From Emticicia oligotrophica DSM 17448 (GTDB taxonomy: Bacteria; Bacteroidota; Bacteroidia; Cytophagales; Spirosomataceae), in contig NC_018748.1 in assembly GCF_000263195.1 (NCBI RefSeq), positions 2,170,001 to 2,234,000 of the forward strand: DNA of 64,000 nucleotides, given 5' to 3'. Each line of letters opens with the position of its first letter. Positions within the stretch are counted from its first letter, which is position 1. The notes beneath the pieces are model-generated. The model was not told the origin of the DNA, did not search any database, and saw only the letters and a program-made list of their open reading frames with translations. The translations under genes were made by a program, and so were the position numbers. Below are positions 58,483 through 64,000 of the stretch, one piece after another.

Positions 58483-59484
58483 ATGAAAAATACCCAAGTA
58501 AACTTGATTGCACGCCCAATAGGCGAACCAACGGCCGCTTGTTGGGAAATTATAGAAAATGAAACCCCAGAATTGGCCGAAAACCAACTTTTGGTTCAAA
58601 CGCAATATTTATCAATTGACCCAGCGATGCGTGGATGGATGAATGAAGGGAAATCGTATATTCGCCCAGTAAGAATTGGCGAAGTAATGAGAGCCTTAGG
58701 TGCAGGAGTTGTGATAGAATCGAAACACCCAGATTTCAAAGCAGGTGATTTTGTAACTGCTGGAATGGGTGTACAAGAATATGCCGTGATTGAAGGAAAA
58801 GATGCCGTAAAAGTTGACCCTAATTTTATTCCACTACCTGCTTATTTAGGCACTTTAGGAATGTCAGGTCTAACGGCTTACTTTGGTTTATTGGATACTG
58901 GACAACCAAAAGAAGGAGAGACTGTGGTTGTTTCGGGAGCTGCGGGTGCGGTTGGTAGTGTGGTTGGGCAAATTGCAAAAATTAAAGGCTGTAGAGTAGT
59001 TGGCATTGCAGGCGGAGCAGATAAATGTAAATATGTTGTAGAAGAATTGGGCTTTGATGCTTGTGTTGATTATAAGGCAGGAGATTTAAGAAATCAACTA
59101 AAAAACGCATGTCCATCGGGCGTTGATGTGTATTTTGATAACGTAGGCGGCGAAATTTTAGATACAGTATTGACACTCATCAACCTTCGTGCAAGAATTG
59201 TTATTTGTGGAGCTATTTCACAATACAATGCTACTCAAAAGCCAGTTGGCCCAAGCAATTACCTCTCACTTTTGGTGAATCGTGCGAGAATGGAAGGAAT
59301 TGTAGTGTTTGATAATGCTGCTAATTATGGAAAAGCAGTCAAAGAAATGGCTGGTTGGATTGCTCAAGGCAAACTTAATTCGAATGTGTATGTAGCCGAA
59401 GGTGGAGTAAGAGCATTTCCTGAAACTTTAATGAAGTTGTTTAAAGGTGAAAATACAGGTAAATTGGTGTTGAAAGTTTCTTAG
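58483..59484 (+). CDS. zinc-free NADP-dependent MDR oxidoreductase (curcumin reductase / PTGR-like)
   Basis: 333 residues of the medium-chain reductase superfamily without zinc ligands. Marks: LSIDPAMRGWMNEGKSYIRPVRIGEVMRALGAG near the N-terminus, the cofactor loop TVVVSGAAGAVGSVVGQIAKIKGCRVVGIAGG (residues 145-177), GVDVYFDNVGGEILD and ICGAISQYN. Such enzymes reduce the C=C bond of enones and enals, including oxidised lipid products. The palindrome shared with the fad operon suggests common control and a lipid-linked role. Confidence 0.93.
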   Translation: MKNTQVNLIARPIGEPTAACWEIIENETPELAENQLLVQTQYLSIDPAMRGWMNEGKSYIRPVRIGEVMRALGAGVVIESKHPDFKAGDFVTAGMGVQEYAVIEGKDAVKVDPNFIPLPAYLGTLGMSGLTAYFGLLDTGQPKEGETVVVSGAAGAVGSVVGQIAKIKGCRVVGIAGGADKCKYVVEELGFDACVDYKAGDLRNQLKNACPSGVDVYFDNVGGEILDTVLTLINLRARIVICGAISQYNATQKPVGPSNYLSLLVNRARMEGIVVFDNAANYGKAVKEMAGWIAQGKLNSNVYVAEGGVRAFPETLMKLFKGENTGKLVLKVS

Positions 59485-59538
59485 TCGGTTTATAGTCAAA
59501 AGGCAACTGTCAAGAGATTGAGTAAGTGACAAGTTTTT

Positions 59539-60630
59539 ATGACAGACGAGCGAAATTTACATATTGATTCTTTGATAGAACGCATTGCTTCGTGCCAGTC
59601 GCGAGGCGATGCGTTTTTTCCTGAAGGCATTTTTCCTTCTTATCGACATAATAAATATCTTTTTTATCGCAGACCTGATACAAATATTTTCTATACTTCT
59701 ACGATTGTTTTTGTTTTGAATCAGATAAAAGCAAAGGTTTCGGTAAAATCTCAAAAGATTATTGAAGAAATTACAGCAAAGGCCGTAAAAAACTACTCAG
59801 ATTTTCAGAATAAAGATGGTTTAAAAACCTATAACTTCTGGAAAACAAAACCTTCGAAGCATTTTCCGAATGGACATATTTTTTATCGTTATGACCATTT
59901 TAGAATTCCTGATGATATTGATGATACTTCATTGATTTACCTAACTTTACCGCATTCAAAAGAAGATGTATTGTGGTTGAAGGAAAAAGTGAAACTACAT
60001 ACAAACTCTCCAGCATCTAATGGAGGAGTTTATTCAACTTGGTTTGGGAAAAATATGCCGATTGAGCATGATGTGTGTGCTTTGTGTAATTTGATGTATT
60101 TGTTTGAAAAACATGAATTACCACACAACGAATATGATGAAGCTGTTTATGGATTTCTGAAAAAGGTGATTTTAGAAGAAAAGTTTATAAATGATGCTTT
60201 TGAAATAGCTCATAATTATGCTACTACACCGCTTATAATTTATCACTATGCTCGCCTTTTGGGAGATTTTGAGATACCCCAACTCGAAGTTTGTCGAGAG
60301 AAGCTAATAGATGCTACTAAGCAATTACTTTTAAACCAAAAATTAGATAAAATGAATAGATTGGTTTTGGAAACGTCTTGGTTGAAGTTGGATAAAAATG
60401 AAAAATTCACTGGGAAGCAATTGCCAATTGCCAATAATCAATCATCGTTTACTTATTTTATTGCAGGACTTTTGAGTTCTTACAGAAACCCAATTTTATA
60501 TTTTTTCGCCCCATTTAAAATCACGCAAATGGAATGGCAATGTGAAGCACATGAATTGGCACTCCTTGTGGAGCGAACCTCCGAGTTCGCAGATATAGTC
60601 AAAGCGAACTCGGAAGTTCGCTCCACATAA
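59539..60630 (+). CDS. uncharacterised protein with DxDD-type motif (terpene-cyclase-like barrel?)
   Basis: 363 residues, no signal peptide, mainly helical. The segment FRIPDDIDDTSLIYL (residues 121-135) contains D126-I-D-D-T, the class II terpene-cyclase DxDD(T/S) pattern. Short helical repeats with conserved Gly-Gly and Trp (NGGVYSTWF) fit an alpha/alpha barrel. At 363 residues it would be a single domain, smaller than known squalene-hopene or diterpene cyclases. I do not recognise the family with certainty. The last 18 residues (RTSEFADIVKANSEVRST) are encoded by a long palindrome and are probably a recent addition. Confidence 0.6.
   Translation: MTDERNLHIDSLIERIASCQSRGDAFFPEGIFPSYRHNKYLFYRRPDTNIFYTSTIVFVLNQIKAKVSVKSQKIIEEITAKAVKNYSDFQNKDGLKTYNFWKTKPSKHFPNGHIFYRYDHFRIPDDIDDTSLIYLTLPHSKEDVLWLKEKVKLHTNSPASNGGVYSTWFGKNMPIEHDVCALCNLMYLFEKHELPHNEYDEAVYGFLKKVILEEKFINDAFEIAHNYATTPLIIYHYARLLGDFEIPQLEVCREKLIDATKQLLLNQKLDKMNRLVLETSWLKLDKNEKFTGKQLPIANNQSSFTYFIAGLLSSYRNPILYFFAPFKITQMEWQCEAHELALLVERTSEFADIVKANSEVRST
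60567..60627. repeat. 24-base palindrome forming the 3' end of the DxDD gene
   Basis: Arms at 60567-60590 and 60604-60627 pair with one mismatch around a 13-base loop; the right arm ends directly before the stop codon. It probably terminates this gene and the abutting convergent hisF, and it looks like an inserted REP-type element. Confidence 0.9.
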
Positions 60631-61398
60631 CTAAATTCTCATCGGAATACCTTTTTCTTTTAGGTAATTTTTTAATTCTGGAATACCTATTTCTTTAAAG
60701 TGAAAAATACTTGCGGCCAAACCCGCATCGGCTTTTCCTTCGGTGAAAACATCATAAAAATGTTCCATCGAACCAGCACCACCTGAAGCAATAATTGGAA
60801 TATTTGAATTTTCGGAGATTTCGGCAGTTAATTCTAAGGCAAAACCTGCTTTTGTGCCATCAGTATCCATCGAAGTCAATAGAATTTCTCCTGCTCCTCG
60901 GTCTTCTACTTCTTTTGCCCAAGCGATTGTTCTTAGTTCGGTTGGCTTTCTACCGCCGTGTGTGTGAACGATATGTTCGTAGCCGTTGGCTTGCTCAATA
61001 TATCGAGTATCAATAGCCACAACAATACATTGTGAGCCAAACTCAAGAGCTAATTCATTGATTAATTGAGGATTACGCACTGCCGAAGAATTAATGGAAA
61101 CTTTATCCGCTCCAGCATTTAAGAGTTTAGAAACATCAGCAACTGAACCTATTCCACCACCAACGCAAAATGGAATATTGATGGTGTGGGCAACTCTACG
61201 TACTAAATCGAGCAAGGTTTTGCGTTCTTCAACGGTGGCAGTAATGTCGAGGAATACTAATTCGTCTGCTCCTTGGCGGGCATATTCCGCACCGAGTTCT
61301 ACGGGGTCGCCCGCATCTCGAAGGTTCACGAAGTTAGTACCTTTAACAGTACGACCATCTTTTATATCTAAACAAGGTATGATTCTTTTTGTAAGCAT
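60631..61398 (-). CDS. hisF: imidazole glycerol phosphate synthase, cyclase subunit
   Basis: 255 residues, TIM barrel. The catalytic Asp pair is in [13 protein letters not shown] (residue 11) and [14 protein letters not shown]; phosphate-binding loops [11 protein letters not shown] and [13 protein letters not shown] are present. With HisH it makes IGP and AICAR from PRFAR in histidine synthesis. It is the last gene of the minus-strand his group and ends immediately at the stop of the convergent gene. Confidence 0.97.
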   Translation of the reverse strand: MLTKRIIPCLDIKDGRTVKGTNFVNLRDAGDPVELGAEYARQGADELVFLDITATVEERKTLLDLVRRVAHTINIPFCVGGGIGSVADVSKLLNAGADKVSINSSAVRNPQLINELALEFGSQCIVVAIDTRYIEQANGYEHIVHTHGGRKPTELRTIAWAKEVEDRGAGEILLTSMDTDGTKAGFALELTAEISENSNIPIIASGGAGSMEHFYDVFTEGKADAGLAASIFHFKEIGIPELKNYLKEKGIPMRI

Positions 61399-61425
61399 AG
61401 TTTCAAAGGTTCGGAAACCGTATGA

Positions 61426-61881
61426 TTATTTTTCATTATAAATATTGGGTCGGGCAATCTGCATCATTATATCGGGGTTATCCAGTGGAGTAAAACCGAA
61501 TTGTGCATAAAGTCCGTGGGCATCACGAGTGGCGAGCATCCAACGGCGAAGCCCTTGTAAATCAGGTTGTTGTGTGATACATTCCATCAACCACTTTGAA
61601 ATACCTTTGCCTCTTTCGCTCTCTAAAACAAAAACATCGGCCAAGTAAGCAAAAGTTGCGTAGTCAGAAATGATTCGGGCATAGCCCACTTGCTTTCCTG
61701 CTTTAAAAATACCAAAAGTCGTGGAATGTTCGGCAGCACGCTTCACAATTTCCATCGGAATATTGGGCGACCAATAGCTCGTTGATAAAAAGCCATGAAT
61801 TACATCGAATTGTAATTTGGTCTTATCGGTGCTGATGGTGTATTCGTCTTTTTGGTATTCGTAAATCATGTTTACTGACAT
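61426..61881 (-). CDS. GNAT-family N-acetyltransferase
   Basis: 151 residues with the GNAT acetyl-CoA site in VFVLESERGKGISKWLMECI (the R-x-x-G-K-G/I pattern) and a final GLYAQFGFTPLDNPDIMMQIARP. It acetylates an unidentified amine. It sits between hisA and hisF in the same direction with short gaps (48 and 27 bases), so it is part of the his transcript without being a histidine enzyme. An alternative start exists at 61869. Confidence 0.92.
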   Translation of the reverse strand: MSVNMIYEYQKDEYTISTDKTKLQFDVIHGFLSTSYWSPNIPMEIVKRAAEHSTTFGIFKAGKQVGYARIISDYATFAYLADVFVLESERGKGISKWLMECITQQPDLQGLRRWMLATRDAHGLYAQFGFTPLDNPDIMMQIARPNIYNEK

Positions 61882-61910
61882 ATTTCACCTTTTGTTATTT
61901 CTACGCTATC

Positions 61911-61929
61911 GACAGGTTAAAAACCTGTC
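61911..61929. repeat. palindrome between hisA and the GNAT gene
   Basis: GACAGGTT, loop AAA, perfect complement, one base beyond the hisA stop on the minus strand. No T-run; either an mRNA-stability hairpin within the operon or a short interspersed palindrome. Confidence 0.6.
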
Positions 61930-62652
61930 CTACAAGAATCTCTTTTCTATCTCTTTCAAAGTAACACGTCCTTCATAAATCGCTTTACCGACGATTACGC
62001 CAAAGATATTGAGTTCAGCTAAATCTTCTAAATCCTGCATTGAACTTACGCCACCGCTTGCAATTACCTGTAAATCAGGGAATTGTGCTTGCATCTTCTT
62101 GTATAAATCAACCGAAGGGCCTTGAAGAAGTCCATCTTTGGCTACATCGGTGCTGATGGTATATTTTACGCCTTTGGCAATCCATTCTCCGATAAAATCA
62201 TACACCCAAACGCCCGAATCTTCTTCCCAACCACTTACTGCAATTTTTTCGTTGCGTGCATCAGCACCCAAAATAATTGACTCTCCACCAAATCTTTTGA
62301 GCCAATCTTCGAATAATGCTGGATTTTTAATGGCAATACTTCCGCCAGTTACTTGCTTGGCTCCGCAATCGAAAGCCAATCGGATATCTTCATCAGATTG
62401 TACTCCACCGCCAAAATCAATGTGTAAATTGGTTTTACTGGCAATGGTTTCGAGTACTTTAGCGTTGGTGATTTTTTTATTTTTAGCCCCATCTAAATCA
62501 ACCAAGTGAAGGCGTTTGATACCTGCATCTTCAAACATCTTGGCTACTTCGAGTGGGTTTTCGTTGTATGTTTTTTTCTGTGAATAATCACCTTGTGTAA
62601 GTCTTACACACTTACCTTCGATGAGGTCAATGGCTGGAATGATTTGAAACAT
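61930..62652 (-). CDS. hisA: ProFAR isomerase
   Basis: 240 residues. The half-barrel signature PAIDLIEGKCVRLTQGDY carries the first catalytic Asp and STDVAKDGLLQGPSVDLYKKM the second; FGGGVQSDEDI and VIASGGVSSMQDL bind phosphate. It isomerises ProFAR to PRFAR, the step before HisFH. It begins 98 bases after the hisH stop. Confidence 0.97.
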   Translation of the reverse strand: MFQIIPAIDLIEGKCVRLTQGDYSQKKTYNENPLEVAKMFEDAGIKRLHLVDLDGAKNKKITNAKVLETIASKTNLHIDFGGGVQSDEDIRLAFDCGAKQVTGGSIAIKNPALFEDWLKRFGGESIILGADARNEKIAVSGWEEDSGVWVYDFIGEWIAKGVKYTISTDVAKDGLLQGPSVDLYKKMQAQFPDLQVIASGGVSSMQDLEDLAELNIFGVIVGKAIYEGRVTLKEIEKRFL

Positions 62653-62750
62653 AGTTTCTAACCGAAGCGTCGGACCGTCCCTAAATTGGGAATTTATATA
62701 GTTTAGAAATATAATATTGAAACGGGTTGATTTGATAAATGATTACTCTA

Positions 62751-63341
62751 TCAAACCCCCAAAAAATTCTTGAAAATCTGTTCGCCTACATCACCACTGA
62801 TTTCTGAGTGAAACTGTGCCGCAAAGAAATTATCTCGCTGCAACATGGCCGAATATTCAAGAATATAATTGGTTTTAGCTACTGTGTAATCACAAAGTGG
62901 AGCGTAATATCCGTGGTTATAATAGACGTATTCGCTTTCACGCAAACCTTTCAAAAGTGGATTTGGCTGCTCGGCCAAGATATTATTCCAGCCAGTTTGT
63001 GGAACTTTGAAGCCTTTTACTCTCGGAAACTTCAAGATTGGAATATCGAAAACTCCCAAACATTCGGTATTATTTTCTTCGGATGATTGGCAGAGAAGCT
63101 GCATTCCTACGCAAGTTCCCAAGAAAGGTTGTTTAAGTGTAGGAATTACTTTGTCGAGTCCGTTTTCTCGTAAACTTTTCATGGCAGTTGAAGCTTCTCC
63201 CACGCCTGGGAAAATTATTCTTTCGGCAGAGCGAATTACTTCGGCATCATCAGAGAGTTCGTAGCTTGCTCCGATTCTTTCAAGTGCGTACATAACCGAC
63301 TGCACATTGCCCGCATTGTATTTGATAATGACTACTTTCAA
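62751..63341 (-). CDS. hisH: imidazole glycerol phosphate synthase, glutamine amidotransferase subunit
   Basis: 196 residues with IIKYNAGNVQSVMYALERIG at the start, the nucleophilic Cys in FLGTCVGMQLLCQ and the catalytic His-Glu in AAQFHSEISGDVGEQIF. It supplies ammonia from glutamine to HisF. First gene of the his group in the window. The upstream gap (63342-63583) holds a TAGATTTG -7-like element (63419-63426) and, at 63389-63412, an 8-base hairpin that would be at the 5' end of the mRNA. Confidence 0.97.
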   Translation of the reverse strand: MKVVIIKYNAGNVQSVMYALERIGASYELSDDAEVIRSAERIIFPGVGEASTAMKSLRENGLDKVIPTLKQPFLGTCVGMQLLCQSSEENNTECLGVFDIPILKFPRVKGFKVPQTGWNNILAEQPNPLLKGLRESEYVYYNHGYYAPLCDYTVAKTNYILEYSAMLQRDNFFAAQFHSEISGDVGEQIFKNFLGV

Positions 63342-63388
63342 TTTTCAATGATTAAATGAGTACCACAATGTAATTGAACGATTTGTTT

Positions 63389-63412
63389 GTTGAGAAAAAG
63401 CTCCTTCTCAAC
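63389..63412. promoter_or_regulatory. hairpin and -7-like element upstream of hisH
   Basis: GTTGAGAA, an eight-base loop and the exact complement. On the minus strand the -7-like TAGATTTG at 63419-63426 would place the start close to this hairpin. A -33 box at a normal distance is not seen, so the promoter call is weak. Confidence 0.35.
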
Positions 63413-63583
63413 ATATTACAAATCTAAACTTATAGCTAGACAAAACATTATTTTTTATAAAAAAGTACTATTTAATCTTGAATAAGTTTTATAAATATTG
63501 ATTTAAACAAAAATATTCATTCAATCACCCATTCAATCATTTAGGCATTGGTTATCTTGCGGCGAAATTTTACGACCCCAAAA

Positions 63584-64000
63584 ATGAATTGGCAAACGCT
63601 TTTCTCTAATAAACGACTTGGTGCCGAACACCGCAACGCTCAAGAACATTTCCGTACTGATTATATGCGAGACTATGACCGATTGATTTTTTCGTCACAG
63701 TTTCGCCGATTACAAAATAAGACTCAAGTTTTTCCATTGCCGGGAGCAGTTTTCGTACATAATCGCCTAACTCATAGCTTAGAAGTGGCCTCGGTAGGCC
63801 GTTCGCTGGGGAAGGCAATTGGTGAGAAAATTGTTGAAAAATACCAAGATTCGCTTAATCAAGAAGCCATAGAGTTTTATAAATTTGAGCTTTCGGCGGT
63901 AGTCATGACAGCCTGTATTGCTCACGATATTGGTAACCCACCATTCGGGCATTCGGGTGAAGAAGCCATTCGTACATATTTTAGAGAATTGGAGGGCGAA
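63584..64000 (+). CDS. dgt: dGTPase / HD-domain deoxynucleotide triphosphohydrolase (3' end outside window)
   Basis: The frame opens with ATG at 63584 and runs unbroken off the right edge (139 residues seen). It starts MNWQTLFSNKRLGAEHRN and contains the HD-domain ligands: His in RLTHSLEVASVGRSLG and the His-Asp pair in ACIAHDIGNPPFGHSGEEAI, along with the family segment FRRLQNKTQVFPL. The family splits dGTP to deoxyguanosine and triphosphate and helps control dNTP pools. It is divergent from hisH. Confidence 0.93.
   Translation, partial: MNWQTLFSNKRLGAEHRNAQEHFRTDYMRDYDRLIFSSQFRRLQNKTQVFPLPGAVFVHNRLTHSLEVASVGRSLGKAIGEKIVEKYQDSLNQEAIEFYKFELSAVVMTACIAHDIGNPPFGHSGEEAIRTYFRELEGE

Noticed and set aside
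63342-63583. Histidine leader peptide attenuator upstream of hisH
   Set aside because: No run of His codons and no terminator-type hairpin before the start codon.

Overview
The window reads as a stretch of chromosome from an AT-rich Bacteroidota bacterium, most likely of the order Cytophagales (an Emticicia/Arcicella/Flectobacillus/Spirosoma-type organism; the genus is a guess). The signs are a SusC/SusD pair, several DUF1080, ThuA, Gfo/Idh and TIM-barrel sugar proteins with export signals, a DUF4295 gene beside ribosomal protein L33, and promoters of the Bacteroidota type (TTTG, about 19-21 bases, then TAnnTTTG). Genes are dense, on both strands, and many convergent pairs share a hairpin terminator. 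No rRNA, tRNA or CRISPR array was seen.

Layout: 1-239 is the 3' end of an acyl-CoA synthetase. 300-13521 is a carbohydrate locus: Gfo/Idh oxidoreductase, GH3 glycosidase, double DUF1080 protein, an old-yellow-enzyme reductase, a sugar isomerase-like protein, SusD, SusC and a divergent AraC regulator. After a small secreted peptide and an ABM monooxygenase, 14324-20255 forms a sulfite/molybdenum neighbourhood: LysR regulator, YeiH-type exporter, SorA-like sulfite dehydrogenase, a single-haem cytochrome, a ModF-like double ABC ATPase and MoaD. 20308-31589 is mixed housekeeping (acetyltransferase, MFS exporter, PLP enzyme, PyrR, peptidyl-tRNA hydrolase, TPM/LemA genes, Cry-DASH photolyase, uridine kinase). 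31736-41683 has a nitrilase-fold protein, GH20 hexosaminidase, aquaglyceroporin, PurB, a complete IS5-family element (37692-38614), a flavin monooxygenase, an SDR and a ThuA protein.

41854-47364 is a fatty-acid beta-oxidation operon on the minus strand (hotdog protein, small unknown, FadB/FadN-type fusion, thiolase). It is interrupted by two unrelated passenger genes, a GxxExxY protein and a four-helix-bundle protein. Each passenger is bracketed by its own imperfect inverted repeat. The operon promoter carries two TATGCnnGCATA palindromes, and a third copy lies upstream of a distant oxidoreductase at 58483, suggesting one shared regulator.

47615-57403 runs on the plus strand through a JmjC/cupin protein, formyl-THF cyclo-ligase (with a heptanucleotide tandem repeat inside the gene), aspartate-semialdehyde dehydrogenase, a penicillin-acylase-like hydrolase, a membrane metallophosphoesterase, a Crp-type regulator, a darcynin-like protein, an SDR and sigma-54. 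The end holds DUF4295/L33, the oxidoreductase, a DxDD-motif alpha-barrel-like protein whose tail is encoded by a palindrome, the histidine genes hisH-hisA-(GNAT)-hisF, and the start of a dGTPase gene that runs off the right edge.
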